This document shows positions 33,600 to 44,300 of a DNA stretch of 64,000 bases, piece by piece. The position numbers and the translations under genes were made by a program. Below the pieces are notes generated by a model, which was not told the DNA's origin, did not search any database, and saw only the letters and a program-made list of their open reading frames with translations. This DNA is from Tetrastigma voinierianum (Eukaryota; Streptophyta; Magnoliopsida; Vitales; Vitaceae), in assembly GCA_016808115.1 (NCBI GenBank), contig JAEQBH010000997.1:992001-1056000 (forward strand). Direction: 5' to 3'. The stretch's first letter is position 1. Every line of letters starts with the position of its first letter.

Positions 33600-35930
33600 A
33601 GCCAGGCCTGTCCCCGCCTTGTTTCGGCCCCTAGATATCTTCTTTCTCCTTTGTCCTTTTGGTTTTGAAATCTTGCTAGGTTCTAGGGCGTGCCCGATTG
33701 GGGTTCTGCATTTCCTTTTATTTCTCTTTCTTCCTTGCTTAACCCTGCGTATCTCCATGGGTCTTGGTCGCTCCTCTGTTCTACGCATAGGGAGTAATCC
33801 TGCCGAGATGTCTAGTTCGGGTAGGACTGATGGGGGGTACAACGATTTGGCTGTAGTGGTTCACCAAGCTGCCTCAAGGGAGCCTTTTTTCCCTTGGATA
33901 AGGGCAAACTTAACGAAATCTCTAGCTCCCAATGCCGAGTATTCGAGGGTCGCCATTCAACGCTTTAAGGTCATGGCCCCAAATCCGCCGAACTCCTCAG
34001 ACGGTGAGATCTTTTGCGGTTCGGTATGGGCCCCCTGCTTGGGTCCAGTGGTGTGTCCGACGCGGCCGACCACCTACGCTTATTAAAGTGCCCAAATGGT
34101 GTGCTTTTCGAGGTGGCGTCGAGAACCCGCCTCCGCTTCCTTACATCCTTTTATAAAAGGGTATCAGTAAAGATTTCAAATGTCCCGTCTCTCACTTCCC
34201 CCAACTTATAGGGTGCCTGTGCTGTTAGTCATCTTTAGGACAAAGTCTGGGTGTTCCCGCATTGCCCCCGTCTTAGACTTCTCTGTAAAGGAGGTCGTCA
34301 AGGTTTCTTTATATCTCCAAGCACCGGTAGTCACAGTCAGACTATTCCCGACCTTCCTCTTCAGACAAGTTCCGAAGGAACGTTATTTTTTTGTTAGTAT
34401 CATTTGAGTACAACCTCGATCGTAGAGGACACCCTTGATGCTCCTCGCCATCCGACTACCCGAACTCACGTGAGCTCTCCTACGCTTTGATTTGCTTTAT
34501 CTTAAGCCACATGTAGGCTTTGGAACGCTGCTTCTGTCGTATGGCCTTTAGGTGCTCGACCCGATCTTAGTCCCGAGGACAAGGAGGTGAAGCGGAAGTT
34601 GGTGAAGTGTGCCCCGCGAGCTTATTCCAAGCTCATCAGCCTGATATTCCCGATCGTCCGATGCAGGCTCGGCTCGATTTCATTTTTTCGAGAGATCCTC
34701 TCCCCTCTCTCAGAATGAAGCGGCCTCAAGCTCCCAAATCTTCCTCACCGTCCCGTTTTTAAGCCCCCATCGTGAAGCTCCATGTGGAGAGCTCGGTCTC
34801 GCTGGAGGTGATGGCAAAGAAGAAGAGGAGCGTGAAACGAAAACCTCCGAGTTCACCAGAGGGCTGCCCCCTTGCTAGGGGCAAGACACCAGCCAGCCCT
34901 CCTCGTCTCGGTCCGTCGCCGAGGCCGGAGACTCTTCGCGAGGGCTGATGAGCCCCCTGAGGCTCCCTCCTATCTCGGGCCCGGGAGTCCCACGTCGCAA
35001 GGGCCCCGGCTTCATAATGCCTTAACAGTGACGAGGAACTGTGATCGCTCCGAGGCCATAGGATGAGGACTCCGCTTTCTCATGCGAGCTCACTGCTTGA
35101 GGCTGCTTCCCCTCCATCCCGCGCGACCGACCCGGGAGGGTGGGTACCTGCTCACTTATGAGGCTCGACTCTTCTTCTTCAGGGAACCACCTCTGTACGT
35201 CCAAGTGCTTTTGTCGATATTTTTCTTTATTGTTTCAATTCGGTTAGCTGACTTTTTTTTTTTTTTGGTAGGTGGCTACTTATGCGAAAGGCTTGGCAAG
35301 GAGGGCCAACCTTACCAAGGGCTTCGCCAAGGCGGTGAAGTCTTATAAGGCTAAGGTTGCTTCCCTGACCTCCTAGGGGGCTGGTATTCAAGCTTAGATA
35401 AGGGAAATGACTCAGAACTGTAAGGCAACTGTTCTAAAGCACGCTTCTGGCGAGGGCGTGGGCCGGGGATGCCAGAAAAGAGGTCTAAGGATGCAAAGGT
35501 AGTTTTAAGACGAAGCAGCTGTAGAGGGAGTCACAGGGTCATTGGCGGCTTAATTGGGCTAGCCAAGATGGCACTTTAGAGCGAGGTCACTAGAAGCTCT
35601 AGAGGCGGTAACTCCGTGGAATGCCCGACGAGAGCTTCGGCAGCTCTCTGATGGACTACAGTAGAAGGCTTTGGCCAAATTCAAGGGGCGGCGGATAACT
35701 GAGTCAAGACGTATGTACCTAATGGCCTCCCGTGCTTCGCTTCAACGCCGGGTTTCCCGAAGCCCCAGACGCAGTTCAACATCCACTTCGATGAGGAGGT
35801 TGAAGGATTTACTTTCGAGGCTGAGGTTGATGCAGGTGCCGAGGTGTTTCCTGATCGTGCTTCCTTGCCTGGTGATTCCTGTTCCTCGTGGCTAGTTCTT
35901 CCCGTCGGCCGCTAGGGCTCGCTCTTCACT
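33600..35930 (+). pseudogene. Accessory ORF of a Tat-type element, broken, GC-rich
   Basis: GC-rich sequence with a long, repeatedly broken plus-strand reading. Recognisable pieces are EDKEVKRKLVKCAPRAYSK (about 34575-34630), a basic MAKKKRSVKRKPPSSPEG stretch (34810-34865), a coiled-coil-like YAKGLARRANLTKGFAKA block (about 35280-35330) and a C-terminus LAKFKG...QFNIHFDEEVEGFTFEAE near 35665-35830. This layout resembles the extra ORF ('putative gypsy-type transposon' protein, function unknown) of Tat-clade elements. It lies beyond the end of the minus-strand gag-pol at 38090-43100 and runs opposite to it. Antisense accessory ORFs in that position are known for some Tat lineages. The alternative is a separate plus-strand element. 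Confidence 0.5.
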
Positions 35931-36153
35931 CCTCCACTTCTCGCAAGCCAGCCCAATGTCGTGTTTAGGCTTTTTTTTTTGGCACATCCCGGCGCTGAAA
36001 CGGATTTTTATATTGCTTCGATTTTGACTATTTGTCGATATACTACTATCTACTGATTAATTCCTTTCGCCTCTTTCCCCGCTTTCAAGTGATTTGAATC
36101 ATGGTTTTCTAGAGTAGTTATGTTCCGTAATTCGAGTCAAGCCGCTTCCACAT
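35931..36153. other. Noncoding spacer, possible 3' UTR of the accessory ORF
   Basis: T-rich start (GGCTTTTTTTTTTGGCACAT at about 35968-35987) followed by AT-rich sequence; no gene. The pyrimidine run CCTTTCGCCTCTTTCCCCGC near 36063-36082 could be a minus-strand polypurine tract. Confidence 0.35.
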
Positions 36154-37110
36154 GGCTCCGTGGCTGCTCGGCCTTTTTGAGCTGTTACGCTCTGCGAACT
36201 GAGCTACTAGTCTCCTGAGCTACATGGCTTTGTGGCTACTTGGCCTTTTCGAGCTGTTATGCTCTGCGAACTGAGCTACTGGGCTCCTAAGCTACTGGGC
36301 TCCTAAGCTACATGGCTCCATGGCTACTTGGCCTTTTTGAGCTGTTAGGCTCTGCGAACTGAGCTACACGGCTCCTGAGCTACATGGCTTTGTGGCTACT
36401 CGCCTTTGAAATGCGGCTCGCAACCGAGCTACTGGCTCCTAAGCTACACACATCCGCGGGCTACTGGGTCTTGAGCCGTTACGCCCTGCGAACTTAGCTA
36501 CTAGGCTCCTGAGCTACATGGCTCCGTGGCTACTTAGCCTTTTTGAGCTGTTAAGCTCTCCAAATTGAGCTACTAGGCTCCTGAGCTACATGGCTCCATG
36601 GCTACTTAGCCTTTTTGAGCTATTACGCTTTGCGAACTGAGCTATTGGGGTCCTGAGCTATATGGCTCCGTGGCTAATTGGCCTTTTTGAGCTGTTAGGC
36701 TCTACGAATTGAGCTACTGGGCTCTTAATCTACATGGCTCCGTGGCTACTTGGCCTTTTTGAGCTGTTAGACTCTGCAAACTGAGCTACTGGGCTCCTGA
36801 GCTACATGGCTCCATGGCTACTTGGCCTTCAGTCAAGTAGCCTTTAGCTATTGAGCTCCTGAGCTACATGGCTCCGTGGCTACTTGGCCTTTTTGAGATG
36901 TTAGGCTCTGCCAACTGAGCTACTAGGCTCATAAGCTATATGGCTCCGTGGCTACTTGGCCTTTTTGAGTTGTTAGGCTCTGTGAACTGAGCTACTGGGC
37001 TCCTGAGATACACATGGCCTGCGGGCTACTTTGGCTCGAGAGTTGTTACGCCTCGCGACCGAAGCATTATCGGGCCTCGAGCTACATGGCCTTCGTGGGC
37101 AACTTGGCCT
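36154..37110. repeat. Minisatellite, ~72-bp unit, about 13 copies
   Basis: Units start GGCTCCGTGGCTACTTGGCC, continue TTTTTGAGCTGTTAGGCTCT and end CTGAGCTACAT. Clear starts are at about 36154, 36226, 36314, 36386, 36520, 36592, 36663, 36736, 36809, 36943 and 37014, with degenerate units between. One unit (36226) has an internal 16-bp duplication. Spacing is mostly 72 bp. It lies between the end of gag-pol and the accessory ORF. No reading frame crosses it meaningfully. Confidence 0.85.
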
Positions 37111-37508
37111 CTGACCCTTCTCTTGGAAAGGCATGTGTAGCTTTAATGTGGATTTATGGAGAATTGGAACGGATTGCGCGACTTCCCCGAGCGCCCCAGG
37201 CCTTTATAAATAGCGACTTTGTGACGGGTGCTTACACTTCTAACCTTTCTTCATTTTAGCGTAATCGGATCCGCGCATGACAGTTTTTCACGGGTTTGGT
37301 CATCATCATAGGAGGTCCGTCTCGAGATTCGAGAATGTATTACTTGGTTTCGATGGTCTACTACTTCAGAGGGAGCTTTCGTGTTTTCCCTAGTTCCTCC
37401 CTGCGGGAGCAGGTTATTCCCTAGCTACATCCAATGATGGAACTGTGCTAGGGAACGTATCTGGAGGGGGCGGTATACTTGAAAAAACTTTTAGTATCGC
37501 TGTCTCCG

Positions 37509-37606
37509 TTTTTTCCTCTTCTTTCTTCTCTTCTTTCCCTTTCTCCTTTTCCTTTTCCCTTTCCTTCTCGTTCGCACTCTCTCTTCTTCTCTTCCCTTCC
37601 CCTCTT
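37509..37606 (+). repeat. Homopyrimidine tract
   Basis: 37509-37569 is 61 consecutive pyrimidines, followed after two isolated purines (37570, 37574) and an A (37576) by about 30 more. It is immediately followed by (TA)n. Confidence 0.9.

Positions 37607-37610
<4 letters not shown>

Positions 37611-37647
<37 letters not shown>
37611..37647. repeat. (TA)n microsatellite
   Basis: About 18 uninterrupted TA dinucleotides. Confidence 0.95.
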
Positions 37648-37649
<2 letters not shown>

Positions 37650-38089
37650 TGGGTTTTTTTGTCTTGACGGGGTGTAGGCCGATGTGTAGAACGATTTTCT
37701 CTTGACTGTGATTTTTGAGATGCAAAGGGTGATTTTGTAATTCTCTAAGGTGGCTACAACTTCTATGTAATGAAATTTTGTATTCAGCTGTAGTTCCTTT
37801 TGAATAAAGAACAATCTTCGTGAAATATGTGCTTCTTCCCCCCTGCCCCTTTGTGCTTTTATCATTGTAACTTATTGTTTGGTCTACCATAACATCAAAC
37901 AACTTAAAAAATGGAAATAGAGTGTTATTTGAAATTAGGACGGTGAACCTTTATTACGCATCACGTTCGGGTCCTACTGGTAGAATCTATTTAAGATGTT
38001 CGCCCATGAGCTAAGTGTGGTTTCTCCTTTTCTTCCGTTTGAGCTCATAATTGCCGTGCCTGATTTGGCGAGATATGACGAGGCCCTCC

Positions 38090-39060
38090 CAATTAGGTCC
38101 CGCCTTCCCATGAGGGGTCCTTCCTTGCCGGCGTATTTTTTCTCGTGTAATCCAGGTCACCTAACTTGTAACTCCTAGGCCTAACCCTTTGGTCATAATA
38201 CCTCGTTGTCTTCCTGTGATAGTCTTCTATACGCTTCAGGACTTGCTCATGTTTTTCTTCTATGAGATCCAGGTTTAAGCAAAGGGCCTCCTCGTTGTGT
38301 TCGACGTTTTCTAGTTCAATCCTTAGAGATTTTAGTCCAATTTCGACTGGGTCTACTACTTTGGTGCCAAAGGCCAGAGCGAACGGGGGGCTTCCGAGTC
38401 GGGGCCGACTCTTGCGGCAGTTCCCATACGCCCATAACACCCTGGGGAGGTACTCTACCCATTTTCCTTTTAGTCTTCCAGCTTGGTTTTCGTCGCTTTA
38501 GAGTCCTTATAGTGACCTCTGCTTGTCCATTAGACTACGAATGAGCTGGGGACAAGTAGTAGTTCTTGATTCCGAGCTCGGTGTAGAAATCCCTAAACTT
38601 AGGATCGTCGAATTGTTTCCTATTATCAGACACGAGGGACCTTGGGATTCCAAACCTACATATTATAAAATGTCAATTGCCGCGCACTTCCGTTATGTGA
38701 TTGTTGGTTAAGGGTTCGCGCCATTTGGTAAAATAGTCCATGGCTACAATGATAAATTTGCATTGGTCCCTCCGATGGGTAGGTCCCACATGTCTAGCCC
38801 CCATCGCTGAGCTGTGGGGCTCATGGATCGCCGTTAGCTAGCTCGACGGGAGATGAGATATCTCGCATGCTCCCGATAAGCCTTGCATTTTCAACCCGCT
38901 TTGTCTCGTCTGAGCATTGTGGGCCAAGAAAATTCTACCTTGCGTTTTTCCCGCTAAGGTCCGAGCTCGATGTGGCTGCCACATATACCCCGTGTACTTC
39001 CCCTCGGTATGTAGTCGCGATCCTTCTTCTACGCACTTAAGAATGGGCACAGAGAAGCCT
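38090..39060 (-). pseudogene. Integrase of the Tat-type element
   Basis: From the right, 39050-38838 holds the zinc-region start (PILKCVEEGSRLHTEGKYTG, GYMWQPHRARTLAGK), preceded at about 39085 by GTLYKRGFS. The core between 38830 and 38440 is in pieces in all frames. 38440-38093 is an open 115-codon C-terminal piece with LGSPPFALAFGTKVVDPVEI, NLDLIEEKHEQVLKRIEDYH and TRYYDQRVRPRSYKLGD, the characteristic tail of Tat-type integrase. Catalytic residues cannot be confirmed because the core is broken. Confidence 0.75.
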
Positions 39061-39189
39061 CGCTTATAAAGGGTTCCCTAATGAACAGTGAACCTTGCCG
39101 ATCTCGCTCTAAGCTTGGACGCCTCCTTTGGGTCGCTTGGGAATTTACCATCTACCAAGTAATCCCAGATGGGGTCCATCCAGCCTCGA

Positions 39190-39660
39190 TTGACATCAAT
39201 GTGAGACTTCCTCCCGTTGTCGACGCCTTACCGAGGACTCGGTAGGTGCCTCGATAGCCTAATCCGCCTGTGTCTTCTTGTGAGGTCAGAGCCACTCAGA
39301 ACGTACGCCCGAGAATTTCTCCAATCCTTGTACATGTTTGACTCGAACTCGCACGGCTGAAAGCAAATTCTCTCGCTTTTTTTTAATATAGGATCATCTT
39401 CTCTCCTCTGGCCTCGTAGGAATCTTCTATCTGTTTTACCACCAGTTGGGAGTCGCTGCTCACCTTTATTTGATTTGCCCGATGAAGTGGCGAGAGTTGA
39501 TCCCGATATGGTACTCATATTCGGCCTTATTATTAGAAGCGGCCAGAACTGAGGGCGTACTCCGTATCTATCTCTTTTGGAGAGGTCAAGATCAGTCCTG
39601 CACCGCTTCCTTGAGCCTTAGCGACCCCATCGACGGATAATTTTTAGATAGGGAGGTCGG
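39190..39660 (-). pseudogene. RNase H of the Tat-type element
   Basis: On minus, near 39535-39500, AASNNKAEYEYHIG corresponds to the conserved N-N-x-A-E-Y motif with its catalytic Glu. Further left (39400-39330) comes KKRENLLSAVR-like sequence, and about 39200-39130 reads WMDPIWDYLVDGKFP, the linker to integrase. It is broken by several stops. Confidence 0.6.
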
Positions 39661-40210
39661 GTGCCAGTTGGGTAGCCTCTGTAGTTCGTGCTGGAGCAAA
39701 TTCTATGATGAAATCTACCAAGATATGCCCTTTTATTGCTGCCCTTGGTTTTGTACACGATGTCGAGTCGCTCGACTCTATAGCCACTTCATCGGCCTTC
39801 GAGGTTTACGGTTTTATGCGTATTTGCTTCATCGGATATTCAGTTGGGACTTCGACTGTGTGAGCTTGGAAGTAAGGTCGGAGTTCTGGATGTAGTTACC
39901 AATGCGGGGATCGGCTTTCCATCTTTGGGTACCTACTGTACGCTCCCACCGGGCTTGGCTCTGATAGTAGATTGAAGTTTGTTGCACCACAATCGGGTTC
40001 TCTTACCGGGGGGCGACACTGGTTGCAAAGTTTGAAACGACCAGGTAGAGGGTGAGGAGTTCTCCTTTGGAAGGGCTTACTAGAATGGGGGGAGAGCTCA
40101 GGTAGGTTTTGAGCATCGTGAACGCCTCCTAGCAATGCGCGTCCCACTGGAAGGCCTTTCGGAACCTAAAGAAGGCGAGCATCTATCATTGGCCACAGAT
40201 ATAAAGTGTC

Positions 40211-40800
40211 TCAGTAGCGACTATTCTCACTGTGTCGGGCGTTGAGCGTCTTTAATTTTAATTTTGCATATCGAAGCACGACCTTTATCTTATCTAGGTT
40301 GCCTGCATTCCTGTTGCATTGACTATAAAACCCTAAGAACTTCCCGGCCAGGAACTCCACAAAAGCGCATTTGGCTGGGTTTAGCTTCATATTATAGCTT
40401 CTCAGGACCTGGAACGCCTCGGCTAAATGGGTTATGTGGAGCTCGGCTTTTATCGATTTTACTAGCATGTCGTCTATATATACCTCCTTGAATGTCCCAA
40501 TTTGTTTCTGGAACATCATGTTCACCAGCCTTTAGTAGGTGGATCTTGCATTCTTTAGCCCGAAGGGCATTACTCAATAACAGTATGTTCCCCGACCGGT
40601 GACAAATGAGGTCTTCTCGATCGGCAGGGTCATACGATCTACGGTTGTAGCTCGAGAAGGGCGTCCATGGAAGGCGAGGTTCATGTGGTTGTAGCGTCTT
40701 ATGAATCAATCGGCGGGGAAAGCTATCCTTTGGGCATGCCTTGTTGATGTCTGTGAAATCGATGCAAGGCGCCACTTGGTTGCCTTTTGGCGAGAACAAC
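40211..40800 (-). pseudogene. Reverse transcriptase of the Tat-type element
   Basis: Two overlapping frames. 40799-40392 begins GNQVAPCIDFTDINKACPKD (fingers/palm entry, with the catalytic-region D-F-T-D-I-N-K-A block) and then shifts. 40525-40211 contains MNMMFQKQIGTFKEVYIDDMLVKS with catalytic YIDD at 40480-40469, then LRSYNMKLNPAKCAFVEF and GKFLGF. RT residues are retained but the enzyme is split by frameshifts. The stretch 39660-40210 is the degraded connection/thumb. Confidence 0.8.
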
Positions 40801-41249
40801 GTTGGCCAGGTATTCAGAGATTACTCTACTTCTCACGATTGCTTGTGTAGAGGAGCTTCTTGACTCTTCATTGATCGCTTCTGTCTTCAGGGACTCACTG
40901 TTTGCTTGGTGGCTTATAGGAGGGATTGACGTTTAACTTGTGGGTGATCATTGCCGGGTCGACCCCACCCGTGTCTTCCTGTTTCTAGGCGAATACCTCC
41001 ATGTTCTGCTTTAGAAAACGGATGAGAGAGGTTGATGCCTTACGCAGCTTGGATCCTATGTAGGCCCGAGGTGTTCGGTGATCGTCCCGAGCCTGCACAT
41101 GCTTGGGTGCCGAGGGCGCACGTTGGGTGGTTACCTCGTCTCGCATGTCGAGCTCGTTTGTGTAAATGTTGTCGACCGTATTTTGCTTCATCGTCTTGAG
41201 AGTAACGTATTCCCACTGGCTATCTTATTTGGTTTTCCCTCGGACCGAA

Positions 41250-41630
41250 TTTCTACTCCGATTTCGCGGGGTTCAAAATTTGATAACCGTAAGCGAATGG
41301 AAGAACGACCCTTATGGCGTGAAAGGGCCTACCTAGTAACATGTTGTGAGGTGGCCAGGCATCTACTATGGGGAATCTCACCATTGTGGCTGGCATGGGG
41401 GTCTCTAGGGTGAGCACTAAGCGTAGATCCCAGACGTACTCTTTCCTGAATCGTATGAGCGAGTTGGCGGCTGCAGTTTTCCCAGCTTCAATGCCCGTTT
41501 TGTCAAGGGGATGCGAAGATGATACTGCGGGCTTAGTTGTCGTCAAAGGACCACGTGGATCGTTTTTATTAGCTCTTATGGCTTTTATCACGGCGGGTCG
41601 TCGCCGGAGATGTTGGCGACCTTCCATGTC
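41250..41630 (-). pseudogene. Protease region of the Tat-type element
   Basis: The open piece 41627-41253 ends with VDAWPPHNMLLGRPFHAIRV, the C-terminal 'Y-N-x-I-L-G-R' block of plant Ty3 protease, and before it MVRFPIVDAW. The active-site D-[TS]-G lies in a damaged part and is not visible (about 41540 shows no clean match). 40810-41245 holds the protease-RT linker and has only short frames. Confidence 0.5.
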
Positions 41631-41639
41631 GAGAATACG

Positions 41640-43110
41640 AAAAGGTTATGGTAGTATTTGGCCAGGAAGCTTGGATACTTTGTTTGTACTTCTAATGTTC
41701 CCCGATCGTCTTGTGTAAGTGGGCCTTCTGTTTGGCGTGTTAGACTCTCGGCCTCTTGCGAACCCTCAGGAGATTACATGGATTCTCTGGCGTCTTCAGC
41801 GGGGTTGGCTGTGAGGTGGTGGTGGTTGGACTCCTCCTGCCACACAGGGCCACGTATCGGCTAAGGTGTCCACGTCGGATCAAGTATTCAATCTCCTTTT
41901 TAAGCTGGATGTAGTCATCTGTTCGGTGTCCATGGTCCTTGTGGAACTCCGCGATTATTTGGTGTCGTCAGCTAACTACGGTCGACTTAATGCAGGATGG
42001 CCACCTCGGGAACCTTTCATGTTGCGCCGGCGTAAGACTGCGACACTAAAATTTGTCGGAGGGTGTATTCTTGAGGTGAATACGGCTGTGCGACTCGGTG
42101 AGTGGTCCTAGATCGCTGACGTTCCCGCATCTTGTCGGGGACCGCTCTGCCTTTCTCTGCTCCTCCTTGAGGATACGTCCACAGCTCTTCCTGTCTGCTT
42201 GGGGCTTCGTTATCTTTTGTCTCCTATGCCACTCCTTTTTTAGTAAAGAAAGGCTTATTTATGAGAGGAGGGCTTCTTCGCGGATTGATATACTTCTGTT
42301 TTGGCGGGACCTCGGCCCATCTTTGGCTGAGGGTTCTTTGAGATGGAGGAAACGCGTTAGATCTTTCGATTGCGCATGCGCAATGGCGATAGCAATGAAC
42401 TATAGCCGAGGATATCCACCTCCAGCGACTTTGTGTTAAACCTTTGAACATATGACCTTAGGCTTTCTTGAGAGCTCTGTTTTATGGTCAGAAGATGATA
42501 ACTCGACTTCCAATACGTCCTTGCTCCAATAAAGTGGGAGACTGAATGCAATGGAGAGTTCTGTGAACGATGAGACGGAAGACGGCGGGAGTCTGTTAAA
42601 CCAGGCCAATCTTGGGCCTTTAGGGTGATAGCGAAGGCTCGCGTAAATGCGAAGTCACGATACCCATGGTAGTTCCATCGATTTTATGCGTATTGAGATG
42701 GTCATGGGGTCTTTTGTCGTCCCGAGCGTCTCGATGCACAGCGACATTACGAACTTTCTTTGGAAGGGAAGTGCTAGCACACCTCGCGGTGAATGGAGAT
42801 TCGGTTTGTTGCACTAGGGCTTCCATGGAGACTGGAGTTCGGACTTTTACCGCTACCTTCATGTGGCTAATTTCTTACTGGATGTCCCTGAACCTCTGCT
42901 CCCACGACCTCTCGTCATTACGATCGTCTCCGAGGGGTTGGTGGGGATCATGCTCCTTGGTGTGGCTAGTTTCCCCTTCTCTATCAGGCTCCTGATGAGG
43001 TGGAGTGTTGTTCTCAATTAATAGGTTTTGGTTTTTCGGACTGTCGTGTCTCCACAGGGTGTCGTGTTGCACAGTGAGTTGTTCCAAATCTTTCGGCAAG
43101 TGTTGGTTGG
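41640..43110 (-). pseudogene. gag: gag of the Tat-type element
   Basis: On minus: 43099-42875 is a charged N-terminus; 42862-42620 has ALVQQTESPFTARCASTSLP and VRNVAVHRDARDDKRPHDHL, the entry to the gag core; 42551-42357 has SVSHFIGARTYWKSSYHLLT and QSSQESLRSYVQRFN, the capsid centre. The zinc knuckle expected further left (42000-41700) is not recognisable. The order and motifs are those of Tat-type gag. Several frameshifts separate the pieces. Confidence 0.7.
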
Positions 43111-43331
43111 TGACAGGAGCTCCTCAGCCTCGTCCGTGTTGGCACACTTACTTGTCTGCAATGTGCCTCGGGTGAGTCGGTATCCCTTGTACTTCAGTGA
43201 GTCTTACCACACACTGCATCCTTGGAGGGTTGGTGTTGCTCTTGTTTGTTTGTAAAGGCGCCGTTCCTGGTGTAGCGCGCGAATGATGCTTTTGTGTCAG
43301 GCGGGCTAGAGTGTGCTTGAATTGCTCGGCC

Positions 43332-43352
43332 GATCCACAAACTCCGTACATT
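43332..43352 (-). other. Degenerate primer-binding site of the Tat-type element
   Basis: GATCCACAAACTCCGTACAT sits where the primer-binding site should be, directly left of the LTR end TGGACTCTGCAAAAC. It resembles a decayed GATCCACAGACGGCGCCA-type site. Weak. Confidence 0.35.
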
Positions 43353-43912
43353 GGACTCTGCAAAACAAAAACAAAAAGTTGGCGGGGCTTGCGGATTACT
43401 CCGATACTAGTCGATTCTTTTCAGGGAAGAAAGATCAACAACTTCGGGAATGAATTTTCTGTGTGTATGTCTGCGTACCTTTCACTTGTGGGGTGTCCTG
43501 GTATTTATAATGGATGATCACGACAATTTTCCTAATTAGATTATGATACTGAATAGTATGTTTCCTAGTTGGATGATGACACTGAATAGTATGTTTCCTA
43601 GTTAGGGGATGATGCAATATTTCTCTCACTGGGTAGGAGATTTTCTTTCCTTATCACAAACCGATTAATAAGGGATTGTTGAGGGATGATAATTGGGAAA
43701 TATCTTACTTTCCTGATTGGTGGAGATTGGGTGTTTTCCCCTAATACGGATTCCTTGGGCTGCTAGCCTTTTAAAGGGGCGAGTTAGGCCCTCGTTTTGG
43801 GCCTACCTTTGAGGGATACCATTGGGTCCTATTGTTAGTCTTGGGCCGTTTTAATCCGGCGTTTGGGCACATTGTCTTGGGCTGCGCGCCCGTGTTATTT
43901 CAAACCACAACA
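43352..43912 (-). mobile_element. 5' LTR of the Tat-type element (minus strand)
   Basis: It runs from TGGACTCTGC on the left to CCACAACA on the right, about 560 bp. A reversed TATA box (ATTTATAATGG, 43502-43512) lies near its middle. A 30-bp-scale imperfect tandem (GAATAGTATGTTTCCTAGTT, at about 43552 and 43584) sits in U3. Ends are inferred from position, since no second copy is available. Confidence 0.5.
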
Positions 43913-44295
43913 TCAACACACATATCTATGATAGGTTCATAAACGTGCTATGTCTAGGGACAAGAAAAGGGTCTTTGCGAAAGAGCTAGGGCGCAAAGTG
44001 ACCAACCCGATAGGGGTATATGTCATGGACTTAGTCTCCTCGCTAAGCTCCCGTGCGACACTTAGAAACCTCGCCCCTCGGATGTTGCTAAATCAGCCTC
44101 CCGCTCGCCTTGCTTGCTATGCTCGACTTCTACCTATGCCTTGGAAGCGAATAGAACTCAAGAGAACAATTGGAAGGAGGAAACTCTCTATTGAGAAAAG
44201 AACACTTTACAATGCTAAGAGAAGCTCTTAACTTGGTTCTCAAGTTGGTGGTTTGCAAATGAGGCCACCCCCTCCTTATATACACATCAATGGAA
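43913..44295. other. Unidentified sequence left of the nested Athila derivative, LTR-like
   Basis: Contains CTCCTTATATACACATC near 44272-44288, a TATA-like context, but no domain. Together with 50502-50990 it flanks the nested element, so both are probably halves of one older sequence, possibly an LTR or promoter region. An open frame at 43950-44231 is unrecognised. Confidence 0.3.
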
Positions 44296-44300
44296 GTGTG

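Larger units (their letters stand above)
37111..37905. other. Noncoding spacer with TATA-like and poly(A)-like signals
   Basis: TTTATAAATAGCG at 37203-37215 is a good plus-strand TATA context and GAATAAAGAA near 37802 is a poly(A)-signal match about 600 bp on, so the stretch could be the R/U5 part of a plus-strand LTR whose U3 holds the minisatellite. No LTR termini or second copy were found. Open frames on both strands at 37414-37902 are artefacts of the simple repeats listed separately. Confidence 0.35.
38090..43912 (-). mobile_element. Tat-type Ty3/gypsy gag-pol region with 5' LTR (minus strand), 3' LTR not found
   Basis: Reading right to left: LTR (43912-43352), degenerate primer-binding site, gag, protease, RT, RNase H, integrase. 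RT before integrase makes it Ty3/gypsy, and the YIDDMLVKS palm box and the gag and integrase-tail sequences are those of the Tat branch. No matching LTR is seen to the left; the region there is the minisatellite and antisense accessory ORF, then mitochondrial-like DNA at about 33595, so the 3' end is deleted or too decayed to see. Confidence 0.7.

Noticed and set aside
37414..37902. Overlapping open frames on both strands, up to 162 codons, rich in Ile-Tyr, Lys-Glu or Ser-Phe
   Set aside because: They are translations of the (TA)n run and the homopyrimidine tract; low-complexity sequence stays open in several frames at once.
33600..43912. Possibility of an endogenous plant pararetrovirus
   Set aside because: The minus-strand order is gag, protease, RT, RNase H, integrase with an LTR; an integrase and LTR argue for a Ty3/gypsy retrotransposon, and no movement-protein motif is visible.
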